DNA of 64,000 bases, from assembly GCF_050896395.1 (NCBI RefSeq), contig NZ_JBPBBA010000025.1, positions 1-64,000 on the forward strand, in the 5' to 3' direction. Positions 50,252 through 57,919 of this stretch are shown in pieces. Within the stretch, counting starts at the first letter, position 1; each line of letters opens with the position of its first letter. The stretch is from Nioella aestuarii (lineage in GTDB: Bacteria; Pseudomonadota; Alphaproteobacteria; Rhodobacterales; Rhodobacteraceae). The notes beneath the pieces were generated by a model, which made no database searches, was not told where the DNA came from, and saw nothing but the letters and a program-made list of their open reading frames with translations. Both the position numbers and the translations under genes were made by a program.

Positions 50252-50263
50252 GTCCTCGTCTCC

Positions 50264-52072
50264 TTAGAAGGTCCGCGCCTTGGGCGCGATTTTCTTGAGT
50301 GCGATGCCGCCCTCGGCCTCGGTGGTCAGCGGATCGGTGATGACCGGACGGTAGTCCAGATCGACGCTGCTGCCCTCGACGCGGCTGACCGTATGGACAC
50401 GCCATTTTTTGTCGTCGCGTTCAGGGAAGTCCTCGTGCGCATGGGCACCGCGGCTTTCCTGGCGCGCCTCTGCCCCGACGATAGTCGCGAGCGCATTGGG
50501 CATCAGGTTGGTCAGTTCCAGCGTTTCCATCAGGTCGCTGTTCCAGACCATGCTGCGGTCGGTGACTTTAAGATCACCCATCTTGCCAGCGATGGCGGTC
50601 ATCTTCTCGACGCCTTCGGCCAGCGTCTTGGAGGTGCGGAAAACGGCGGCATCGGCCTGCATGGTCTTTTGCATTTCCAGCCGCAGCTCGGCGGTTGGAG
50701 TGTCGCCATTGGCGTAGCGAAGCCCGTCGAAACGGCCAATTGCCTTGTCGACAGAGGCCTGGTTCAGCGCCTGCATCGGGGCCTCGGGATCGACGACCTG
50801 ACCGGCGCGGATTGCGGCGGCACGGCCAAAGACCACAAGGTCAATGAGCGAGTTAGAGCCAAGGCGGTTGGCCCCGTGAACCGAGGCACAGCCCGCTTCA
50901 CCCACGGCCATGAGGCCGGGCACGATCGCGGTCGGGTCCTTCTTGGTGGGGTTCAGCACCTCGCCCCAGTAGTTCGTCGGGATGCCGCCCATGTTGTAAT
51001 GCACCGTCGGGATGACCGGGATCGGCTCCTTGGTGACATCGACACCGGCAAAGATCTTGGCGCTTTCAGAGATGCCGGGCAGGCGTTCGGCCAGCGCCTC
51101 GGCGGGCAGGTGGCTGAGGTTCAGGTGAATATGGTCGCCCTCGGCGCCCACGCCACGGCCTTCGCGGATTTCCATGGTCATTGACCGGGACACGTAATCG
51201 CGCGGGGCCAGATCCTTGTACTGCGGAGCGTAGCGTTCCATGAACCGCTCGCCTTCCGAATTGGTCAGGTAGCCACCTTCACCGCGCGCGCCTTCCGTGA
51301 TCAGGCAGCCGGAGCCGTAGATGCCGGTCGGGTGGAATTGTACGAATTCCATGTCCTGAAGCGGCAGGCCCGCGCGGGCCACCATGCCACCGCCGTCACC
51401 GGTACAGGTATGGGCGGAGGTAGCGGAGAAATAGGCGCGGCCATAACCGCCCGTTGCCAGCACCACCATCTTGGCGTGGAAGACATGCATGGTGCCATCG
51501 TCGAGCTTCCAGGCCACCACGCCCTGACACTGGCCGTCTTCGGACATGATCAGGTCGGTGGCGAAATACTCGATATAGAACTCCGCATTGTGCTTGAGGC
51601 TCTGGCCGTAAAGCGTGTGCAGGATGGCGTGGCCGGTGCGGTCAGCGGCAGCACAGGTGCGCTGCACGGCGGGGCCTTCACCAAACTCGGTCGTGTGGCC
51701 GCCGAACGGACGCTGGTAGATCTTGCCCTCTTCCGTGCGGCTGAAGGGAACGCCGTAATGTTCCAGCTCGTACACCGCCTTGGGCGCTTCGCGAGCGAGG
51801 TATTCCATCGCGTCGGTGTCACCAAGCCAGTCAGAGCCTTTCACAGTGTCGTACATGTGCCACTGCCAGTGGTCGGGGCCCATGTTGGACAGAGAGGCGG
51901 CGATGCCACCCTGTGCCGCAACCGTGTGCGAGCGGGTCGGGAACACCTTTGAAACGCAGGCGGTCTTCAACCCCTGTTCGGCCATACCGAGGGTTGCACG
52001 CAGGCCAGAGCCCCCGGCACCGACGACAACGACGTCATAGGAGTGATGGTTGATTTCGTAGGACGCGGTCAT
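50264..52072 (-). CDS. sdhA: Succinate dehydrogenase flavoprotein subunit
   Basis: Catalytic subunit of complex II, oxidising succinate to fumarate. The 602-residue protein has VVVGAGGSGLRATLGMAEQG (about 16-35), SHTVAAQGGIAAS with the His that carries covalent FAD (about 48), GGHTTEFGEGPAVQRTC, HPTGIYGSGCLITEGARGEG and NRLGSNSLIDLVVFGRAA. AGGAGA lies eight bases before the ATG. Confidence 0.97.
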   Translation of the reverse strand: MTASYEINHHSYDVVVVGAGGSGLRATLGMAEQGLKTACVSKVFPTRSHTVAAQGGIAASLSNMGPDHWQWHMYDTVKGSDWLGDTDAMEYLAREAPKAVYELEHYGVPFSRTEEGKIYQRPFGGHTTEFGEGPAVQRTCAAADRTGHAILHTLYGQSLKHNAEFYIEYFATDLIMSEDGQCQGVVAWKLDDGTMHVFHAKMVVLATGGYGRAYFSATSAHTCTGDGGGMVARAGLPLQDMEFVQFHPTGIYGSGCLITEGARGEGGYLTNSEGERFMERYAPQYKDLAPRDYVSRSMTMEIREGRGVGAEGDHIHLNLSHLPAEALAERLPGISESAKIFAGVDVTKEPIPVIPTVHYNMGGIPTNYWGEVLNPTKKDPTAIVPGLMAVGEAGCASVHGANRLGSNSLIDLVVFGRAAAIRAGQVVDPEAPMQALNQASVDKAIGRFDGLRYANGDTPTAELRLEMQKTMQADAAVFRTSKTLAEGVEKMTAIAGKMGDLKVTDRSMVWNSDLMETLELTNLMPNALATIVGAEARQESRGAHAHEDFPERDDKKWRVHTVSRVEGSSVDLDYRPVITDPLTTEAEGGIALKKIAPKARTF

Positions 52073-52096
52073 GTGTCTTGATCTCCTGTCCCTGGA

Positions 52097-52468
52097 TCAA
52101 AGCGCGATCTGGGCGAGCGAAACGAGGCCAAAGGCCATCAGCCCGTAGCTGATGCAGGCCGTGACGATGATGGCGACTTTGCGGGCAAGGCCCTGCACGT
52201 AGTCTTCGATCACCATCTGGATGCCCAGGCGGAAGTGGTAGAAGCCGACGATCAGCATCAAAGCGGTCGATACGGCGGGAAAGGGACGCGACAGGGCGGC
52301 CTGCACGTCGGCATAAGGTTCGCCCAGAAGCGGGCCGAAACTGAACAGGAACATCGGGGTGATGATCAGCAGCGCCACAGCGGTGATGGTCGTCTTCCAG
52401 AAATGATCGGTGCCCGACTTCGCTGAGCCCAGGCCAATCACACGTTTGCGGTCAGTCATAAGTGCCAT
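52097..52468 (-). CDS. sdhD: Succinate dehydrogenase membrane anchor subunit D
   Basis: A 123-residue protein with three hydrophobic segments, anchoring complex II and contributing to haem b and ubiquinone binding. The FYHFRLGIQMVIEDYV segment (about 77-92), with its His residue and the acidic pair, is typical of alphaproteobacterial SdhD. It starts MALMTDRKRVIGLGSAK; the ATG at 52459 (MTDRKR) is an equally likely start. It sits between sdhC and sdhA. Confidence 0.93.
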   Translation of the reverse strand: MALMTDRKRVIGLGSAKSGTDHFWKTTITAVALLIITPMFLFSFGPLLGEPYADVQAALSRPFPAVSTALMLIVGFYHFRLGIQMVIEDYVQGLARKVAIIVTACISYGLMAFGLVSLAQIAL

Positions 52469-52480
52469 TGTTCAGCCCCC

Positions 52481-52864
52481 TCAGAACGCGATGATGGTCA
52501 GGAAGGTCAGCGCGAAGCTGCCGATTATGATGCCCCAGCCCATCTTGTCGCTGTCATCAGGGTCGAGCCCATAGCCCATGTCCCAGACCAGATGGCGGAC
52601 GCCGGCCAGCGCATGGTACCAAAGGGCCAGCACGCAGAGCGTCATGACGATGTCGCCCAGAACCGAGGTCATCAGACCGTCAACCAGTGCGAAATAGCTT
52701 TCGCTGGTCGCGGCGGCCATCAGCCACCAGACGACCAGAACCGCCCCGCCGAGAAGCGTGACACCGGTAATCCTGTTGAGGATCGAAGTCGCGGAGTTGA
52801 GCTGCTTGCGATAGATCTGCAAGTGAGGGGACAGCGGACGGTTGCCGCGATTGACGTCAGCCAT
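52481..52864 (-). CDS. sdhC: Succinate dehydrogenase cytochrome b556 subunit
   Basis: A 127-residue three-helix subunit. RPLSPHLQIYRKQLNSATSI followed by LNRITG (about 9-34) is the SdhC signature with the quinone-site Ser and Arg. HALAGVRHLVWDMGYG (about 82-97) contains the haem-ligand His region. I start at 52864 with AAAGGG upstream. First gene of the operon, with a twin-palindrome operator 142 bp before its start. Confidence 0.95.
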   Translation of the reverse strand: MADVNRGNRPLSPHLQIYRKQLNSATSILNRITGVTLLGGAVLVVWWLMAAATSESYFALVDGLMTSVLGDIVMTLCVLALWYHALAGVRHLVWDMGYGLDPDDSDKMGWGIIIGSFALTFLTIIAF

Positions 52865-53006
52865 GGCGAACACCCTTTCAGGTTGTGCTAGGTGATTGTT
52901 TGTTCCCTTTATCCATAACGCCTTTTTTCAAGGAGTCACCTATCCGCGCACAGATTTGCCCCGGTTTTTTGCAAGATTTTTGTGTCTAATCGCCGCAGAG
53001 CCGCAA

Positions 53007-53041
53007 TTTGTGATCACGTCCTCAAATTGTGTGATCACAAA
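53007..53041 (-). promoter_or_regulatory. Twin-palindrome operator upstream of sdhCDAB
   Basis: On the minus strand TTTGTGATCACA (53041-53030), an 11-base spacer beginning CAATTT, and CGTGATCACAAA (53018-53007). The TGATCA cores are 21 bp apart centre to centre. The same 35-bp arrangement, 29 of 35 bases identical by my count and in the same orientation to transcription, lies upstream of sucC at 58743-58777. The first palindrome covers the stop codon of the upstream membrane-protein gene. Confidence 0.8.
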
Positions 53042-53445
53042 AAGGAAAGCCCGAAGCCAGCCATCAGGACAGCCAACAGAACAAGAGAGACTCGCCAAGG
53101 GGTCTGGACGCCGGTCTTCTCCTCAAGCTGTCGTGTGTACACGGTAATTGGCATGCCAATGATCAGACCAACAAGCACCGGACGCAGCCGGATGATGAAG
53201 TTGGAGTCTGGCTCGATCATATCCGCGAACAGGTAGATCGAAACCCCCGAGGCCAGCAATGCCGCCCCAAGTGCCCGGCCATGAGACAGCAGGATCGTTT
53301 CCAGCATCTCTGTCATTTCACCGCCGGCCTTTTCCACCATATCCTTGTGGTATTGCGTCGGCAGACTGCCGAACAAATAACGCGCGGCCATGAAAATGGT
53401 GCCAAGAGAAGCGAGGTAATAAAGCGCGGTTGCCAGCGAATGCAT
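53035..53445 (-). CDS. Small integral membrane protein next to sdhC
   Basis: A 136-residue protein with about four hydrophobic segments (ALYYLASLGTIFMAARYLFG, then AALLASGVSIYLFADMI, VLVGLIIGMPITVY and VSLVLLAVLMAGFGLSFL). The polar loop between the first two (KDMVEKAGGEMTEMLETILL) is amphipathic. I do not recognise the family. It lies between mch and sdhC on the same strand, and its TGA stop is inside the sdh operator, so it is transcribed separately from, or reads through into, the sdh operon. Confidence 0.75.
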   Translation of the reverse strand: MHSLATALYYLASLGTIFMAARYLFGSLPTQYHKDMVEKAGGEMTEMLETILLSHGRALGAALLASGVSIYLFADMIEPDSNFIIRLRPVLVGLIIGMPITVYTRQLEEKTGVQTPWRVSLVLLAVLMAGFGLSFL

Positions 53446-53590
53446 GAAAATTCCTTTCGAACCTGTCCCTTTAGATAGGTTAACCGAAATTAAGCGTCAG
53501 AAATAGGGCATGTTCACGCCACGAACGTAGCAAACCCCGTGCATTTCCGGGGCTTACAGCATAATTCGAGCGTTCGGATGGAACTATCCG

Positions 53591-54622
53591 TCAGACGGGA
53601 ACAAGAACCCAATAATCCAGATCAAGCAGGACATTGGGCAGGTATTTGCCGTCTTCGCCCATCAGCTGACCCGCCTCTCCCGCTTTGGTGGCCACCAGCC
53701 GCAGGCGCAGCGCGCCTACGCCCGGGGCGGCGGTCTCGGACTTGTCCAGTACCTCGGTCCACGCCTTCACGGTGTCGCCGGCGAAGCAGGGGTTGGCGTG
53801 GGCACCTGCGTTGATGCCCGCAATAAGCTGCGCATTGGCCAGCCCGTTGAAGCTGAGCGCACGGGCCATCGAGATCACGTGCCCGCCATAGATCAGCCGC
53901 TGACCGTCAGGCCGGAAGGTGGCGTCGAAATGCACCTTAGCGGTGTTCTGCCAAAGGCGCGTTGCGATCATGTGTTCGGCTTCCTCGATGGTGACGCCGT
54001 CTACGTGGTCGATGATCTCGCCCACCTCGTAGTCTCCCCACCGATGCGGCTCGCCAGCAAGTGTGAAATCGTATCCGGTGAAATCCAGCCCCTCGGGGAT
54101 GATCAGGCTTTCGGCAGGCACCACCTTGGCCAGATCGGGGATCACGGTTTCCGGCGCGGGCGCGTCCAGATCGCGTTTGCGCACCATCACCCAGCGCACA
54201 TAATCCAGCACGACCTCACCCCGCTGGTTCAGCCCCTCGGTGCGGACATAAACCACGCCAGACTTGCCGTTCGAGTTTTGCTTGAGACCGATCACCTCGG
54301 ACACTGAACGCAGCGTATCGCCAAAATAGACCGGCACTCGGAAGCGGCCCTCGGCATAGCCCAGGTTCGCCACCGCATTCAGCGATACATCCGGCACGGT
54401 CTTGCCAAACACCACATGGAACGCGGCCAGATCATCCAGAGGAGACCCCGGCAAACCGCACGCTCGCGCGAATTCATCTGAGGAATGCAGCGCGTGGCGG
54501 GCAGGGTAAAGCGCGTGGTAAAGCGCCCGCTCCCCCCCCGACACGGTGCGCGGCACCGCGTGCTCGATCCGCTGGCCGAGCGTGTAATCCTCGAAGAAGT
54601 TGCCGGGGTTGGTCTTGGCCAT
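53591..54622 (-). CDS. mch: Mesaconyl-CoA hydratase (beta-methylmalyl-CoA dehydratase)
   Basis: Hydrates mesaconyl-C1-CoA to beta-methylmalyl-CoA in the ethylmalonyl-CoA pathway. The 343-residue protein, the same length as the R. sphaeroides enzyme as I recall, consists of two MaoC-like hot-dog domains: NFFEDYTLGQRIEHAVPRTV begins the first and FTLAGEPHRWGDYEVGEIID the second. HFDATFRPDGQRLIYGGHVI lies late in the second domain. The start at 54622 has AAGAGA upstream. Together with nnrU-like and mcl2 it forms an apparent operon read mcl2, nnrU-like, mch. Confidence 0.93.
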   Translation of the reverse strand: MAKTNPGNFFEDYTLGQRIEHAVPRTVSGGERALYHALYPARHALHSSDEFARACGLPGSPLDDLAAFHVVFGKTVPDVSLNAVANLGYAEGRFRVPVYFGDTLRSVSEVIGLKQNSNGKSGVVYVRTEGLNQRGEVVLDYVRWVMVRKRDLDAPAPETVIPDLAKVVPAESLIIPEGLDFTGYDFTLAGEPHRWGDYEVGEIIDHVDGVTIEEAEHMIATRLWQNTAKVHFDATFRPDGQRLIYGGHVISMARALSFNGLANAQLIAGINAGAHANPCFAGDTVKAWTEVLDKSETAAPGVGALRLRLVATKAGEAGQLMGEDGKYLPNVLLDLDYWVLVPV

Positions 54623-54649
54623 GTGCGGTGTCTCTTTCGTCTTTTGGGC

Positions 54650-55201
54650 TTAGCCGAAGGGCCAGTAACCCAGCCAGTAGTGGATGTACCCGATCACGCC
54701 CATCAGGATGACCGAGGCCACAAGGAACATGCCGTCCTTGGCGTAGGTTCCGAATTCAGTGGGCTGCCAGCGCGGCTCAGACCGGTTGATTGCGATGACC
54801 TCGACCACCGCCCATAGAAGCAGGCCGCCAAACAGAATGATCGACGCCAGATCACCATTCACCAGCAGGTGAGCAATGGCCCAGAGGCCGAAGCCCGTCA
54901 GCATCGGATGGCGCATGTTGTTCAGGAGTTTCCCTTTACGCGGGGCCGGGCTCATCATGAAGATCGCCACCAGCACCAACAGGTTGTTCACATGCGTGGC
55001 CCAGACCGGCGGATACCAGACCTGCCCCACATCCGCTCCGCGAAAGCCGATCACCATCAGCACGATACTGACCAGCAGCACCAGCGCGATCAGGCCCCTG
55101 CCCTTGTCGCCCATATTGGCACGGGCATCGGGGGCCACGCGTTTGAACAGATGGGCACCGGCCCAAAGGGCGATCCCTAGGATCATGAGGATGAGGTACA
55201 T
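54650..55201 (-). CDS. NnrU-family membrane protein
   Basis: A 183-residue polytopic protein with five or so helices. The NnrU signature is present: WATHVNNLLVLVAIFMMSPA, then NNMRHPMLTGFGLWAIAHLL with the conserved Arg-His-Pro and Ala-His. NnrU was first described near nitrite-reduction genes, and relatives are thought to act in haem or carotenoid-like chemistry, but no role is fixed. GGGAGA precedes the ATG. It is embedded between mcl2 and mch with gaps of 32 and 27 bp, so it is co-transcribed with them. Confidence 0.88.
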   Translation of the reverse strand: MYLILMILGIALWAGAHLFKRVAPDARANMGDKGRGLIALVLLVSIVLMVIGFRGADVGQVWYPPVWATHVNNLLVLVAIFMMSPAPRKGKLLNNMRHPMLTGFGLWAIAHLLVNGDLASIILFGGLLLWAVVEVIAINRSEPRWQPTEFGTYAKDGMFLVASVILMGVIGYIHYWLGYWPFG

Positions 55202-55233
55202 GGCGCGTCTCCCGCTGGCTGACTGGTTTTGCG

Positions 55234-56091
55234 TCAGCCCACCTGCATCGCAGCAATCGCCTCCGCTTTGGCCAAGGTGGCCGTGGCGGTGGCGACATGC
55301 AAGTTCTCAACGATCTTGCCATCGACGACAGCCACGCCCTGCCCGCTGGCTTCGGCCTCTTCAAAAGCGGCGATCTGACGCCGGGCGAGGTCAATCTCGG
55401 CCTCTGACGGGGCGAAAGCGGCATTTGCGATCTCGACCTGCGCAGGGTGAATCAGGGTTTTGCCATCAAAGCCCATGTCGCGGCCCTGGTCGCATTCGGC
55501 CTTGAGCCCCTCGTCATCCTTGAAGGCGTTGTAAACGCCATCCACGATAACGATCCCCTCGGCCTTTGCAGCAAGTAGGCAGAGCCCCAGCCCCGCCATC
55601 ATCGGCAACCGATCGGCCCGGAAGCGGGTGTTGAGCTCCTTCGCGAGATCATTCGTGCCCATGACGAAACCCTGCATCTGCGGATGGGCGGCGATCTGGG
55701 GCGCATTGATCATGCCGCGCGGCGTTTCCATCATCGCCCAGATCGGCTTGTCCCCGACGAGCGCCGCCAGCGCATCTACCTGCGCCGCACTTTCCACCTT
55801 AGGCAGCAGGACGGCATCGCAATCCATGGCGGCAGCCGCCTTGGCATCGGCTTCCCCCCACTGGGTATCCAGCCCGTTGATCCGCACGATCCGCATGCGG
55901 TTGCCATAGCCCCCGGCAGCAAGCGCGGCGGCGAGTGTGTCGCGCGCGTTCACTTTCTCTTCAACCGCAACGGCATCTTCCAGATCGAAGATAATGGCGT
56001 CCACCGGCAAGGTCTTGGCCTTCTCCAGCGCCCGCTCTTTCGAGCCGGGGATATAGAGAACAGAGCGGAAGGGGCGTGCGGTCTGGGTCAT
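55234..56091 (-). CDS. mcl2: (3S)-malyl-CoA thioesterase (Mcl2), HpcH/HpaI family
   Basis: Hydrolyses (3S)-malyl-CoA to malate and CoA, pulling the ethylmalonyl-CoA pathway forward. The 285-residue protein matches the length and N-terminus of R. sphaeroides Mcl2 as I remember it (ARPFRSVLYIPGSKERALEK), rather than the longer malyl-CoA lyase Mcl1. Family motifs are IIFDLEDAVA (Mg-binding acidic residues), LLPKVESAAQV, WAMMETPRGMINAP and GFDGKTLIHPAQVEIANAAF. Start at 56091, after AAAGGACGG. It is divergent from a small periplasmic protein gene. Confidence 0.92.
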   Translation of the reverse strand: MTQTARPFRSVLYIPGSKERALEKAKTLPVDAIIFDLEDAVAVEEKVNARDTLAAALAAGGYGNRMRIVRINGLDTQWGEADAKAAAAMDCDAVLLPKVESAAQVDALAALVGDKPIWAMMETPRGMINAPQIAAHPQMQGFVMGTNDLAKELNTRFRADRLPMMAGLGLCLLAAKAEGIVIVDGVYNAFKDDEGLKAECDQGRDMGFDGKTLIHPAQVEIANAAFAPSEAEIDLARRQIAAFEEAEASGQGVAVVDGKIVENLHVATATATLAKAEAIAAMQVG

Positions 56092-56319
56092 GAAAACCGT
56101 CCTTTCGGGCAAGATCGGCGGCACCAAACACAAAGAATGCTGCGAATGCAAGTTGCTTTATGCCGCAGCGTAGCGAAATTTTCTTTCGCGGCGCTTGTGC
56201 CCCGGTTAACCGAATCTTCGGATTTCTGCGGCAGGCTTTGATGATCTTTGAATGGGAGCTTCGGGCGGAACCGTCGCTTTCCCTGCATCTCTGCCCCTTT
56301 CCCGCAACGAAAGGCAGAC

Positions 56320-56634
56320 ATGATGACCCGTCTTGCATCCCTCATTATCACGCCCCTTGCGCTGCTTGTGCTTCCCGCCGTGGCCGACGCCCAAACTGCC
56401 CGCACCATTTGCGCCGAGCGCGATCAGATCGTCGGTACTTTGACCGGATATTTCGGGGAAACCGCCCGCAGTTGGGGCATGGGCCCTGCTGGCCGGATCG
56501 TGGAAATCTTCGCGTCAGATGAGACCGGCACGTGGACGATCACCGTGACAGCACCGGATGGCACCACCTGCCTCGTCGCATCGGGCAATTCCTGGGAAGA
56601 TCTGACGCAGATTCCGGCTGGCGAGGCGACCTGA
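56320..56634 (+). CDS. Small periplasmic hypothetical protein
   Basis: A 104-residue protein with a clear signal peptide (LASLIITPLALLVLPAVADA, cut near AQTART). The mature part is about 80 residues with two cysteines (TICAERD and TTCLVAS) that could form a disulfide. The core GMGPAGRIVEIFASDETGTW and the SGNSWEDL near the end are reminiscent of small Rhodobacteraceae secreted proteins, from memory. Two ATGs, 56320 and 56323, follow AAAGGC. Function unknown. Confidence 0.7.
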   Translation: MMTRLASLIITPLALLVLPAVADAQTARTICAERDQIVGTLTGYFGETARSWGMGPAGRIVEIFASDETGTWTITVTAPDGTTCLVASGNSWEDLTQIPAGEAT

Positions 56635-56689
56635 ACAGCATTGCGATCAACCAGACCAGAGGAAAAACGGACCGATAGCCCTTGGCGCG

Positions 56690-56805
56690 GCATACATTTG
56701 CATACATTTAGTTCCTGAGACCCAGATCGAATTTCGTTTGGATTCCAGAGTTTTATCAGGATCGAACGCCGCAGCGCGGCAACATGGGTCTTTCCGCCGC
56801 GCTGC
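56690..56805. promoter_or_regulatory. Tandem 10-mer and hairpin in the mdh upstream region
   Basis: GCATACATTT occurs twice back to back (56690-56699, 56700-56709). Downstream, GCAGCGCGGC (56771-56780) and GCCGCGCTGC (56796-56805) form a perfect 10-bp stem with a 15-base loop, about 75 bp before the mdh ATG. The 244-bp gap holds no gene, and the mdh promoter should lie here. Confidence 0.5.
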
Positions 56806-56878
56806 AAGGCCCTTGCGCGACTCCTCGGCTAACGATAGGCCACGTTGCAACTTTAACTGAGCTCGGAGACGAATTCTC

Positions 56879-57841
56879 ATGGCCAGACCCAAGATTGCCC
56901 TTATCGGCGCAGGCCAGATCGGCGGCACCCTTGCCCATCTCGCAGCAATCAAGGAACTCGGTGACGTCGTTCTGTTCGACATCGCCGATGGCGTGCCGCA
57001 AGGCAAAGCACTCGACATCGCGGAATCCGGCCCCTCGGAGGGGTTCGATGCCGCAATGTCCGGCACCACTGATTATGCCGACATCGCCGGCGCCGACGTC
57101 ATCATCGTGACCGCCGGTGTTCCCCGCAAGCCGGGCATGAGCCGGGATGACCTTCTGGGGATCAACCTCAAGGTCATGAAGTCGGTTGGCGAAGGCATCC
57201 GCGACAACGCCCCCGACGCTTTTGTGATCTGCATCACCAACCCGCTCGATGCGATGGTCTGGGCGCTGCAGCAATTTTCGGGCCTGCCCGCGAACAAGGT
57301 TGTTGGCATGGCTGGCGTGCTCGACTCGGCCCGCTTCCGCCACTTCCTGTCGGTGGAATTCAACGTGTCCATGCGTGACGTCACCGCCTTCGTTCTGGGC
57401 GGCCATGGCGACACCATGGTGCCGTCGGTCCGCTACTCCACCGTTGGCGGCATCCCGCTGCCCGACCTGGTTGAGATGGGCTGGACCACTCAGGAAAAGC
57501 TGGACGCTATCGTGCAGCGTACCCGTGACGGCGGCGCAGAGATCGTTGGCCTGCTGAAAACCGGATCTGCCTATTACGCGCCCGCAACCTCGGCCATTGA
57601 AATGGCAGAGGCCTACCTGAAAGACCAAAAACGCCTGCTGCCCTGCGCGGCTTATTGCGACGGCGAATTTGGCCTGAATGGCATGTATGTGGGCGTCCCC
57701 ACCATCATCGGCGCCGGCGGTATCGAGAAGATCGTGGACATCAAGCTGTCGAAAGACGAACAGGCGATGTTCACCAAATCGGTCGATGCTGTCAAAGGCC
57801 TGGTCGAGGCGTGCAAGGCGATCGACGAAAGCCTCGCCTGA
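56879..57841 (+). CDS. mdh: Malate dehydrogenase (lactate/malate dehydrogenase superfamily)
   Basis: NAD-dependent oxidation of malate to oxaloacetate in the TCA cycle. The 320-residue protein has the Rossmann start IALIGAGQIGGTLAHLAA (5-22), VIIVTAGVPRKPGMSRDDLL (substrate Arg in the mobile loop, about 77-96), CITNPLDAMVW, the Asp-Arg-His set around LDSARFRHF and FVLGGHGDTMVPS (catalytic His about 176). It is the LDH-like type usual in alphaproteobacteria. GGAGA is ten bases before the ATG. A strong terminator follows directly. Confidence 0.97.
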   Translation: MARPKIALIGAGQIGGTLAHLAAIKELGDVVLFDIADGVPQGKALDIAESGPSEGFDAAMSGTTDYADIAGADVIIVTAGVPRKPGMSRDDLLGINLKVMKSVGEGIRDNAPDAFVICITNPLDAMVWALQQFSGLPANKVVGMAGVLDSARFRHFLSVEFNVSMRDVTAFVLGGHGDTMVPSVRYSTVGGIPLPDLVEMGWTTQEKLDAIVQRTRDGGAEIVGLLKTGSAYYAPATSAIEMAEAYLKDQKRLLPCAAYCDGEFGLNGMYVGVPTIIGAGGIEKIVDIKLSKDEQAMFTKSVDAVKGLVEACKAIDESLA

Positions 57842-57861
57842 TCAGGGCTGATACGCTAAGC

Positions 57862-57890
57862 AAAAGGCAGCCTTCGGGCTGCCTTTTTCG
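57862..57890 (+). terminator. Rho-independent terminator of mdh
   Basis: GGCAGCC (57866-57872), a TTCG tetraloop and GGCTGCC (57877-57883), flanked by AAAA before and TTTTTCG after. It separates mdh from the methyltransferase-like gene, so mdh can be expressed alone. Confidence 0.93.
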
Positions 57891-57919
57891 TTTCGGGACC
57901 ACTGGGAAGGCCGCGATCC

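Noticed and set aside
53477..53487. GGTTAACCGAA shared with 56213-56223
   Set aside because: Only 11 bases, at different distances and orientations to the nearby genes. A chance match is not unlikely in 64 kb.
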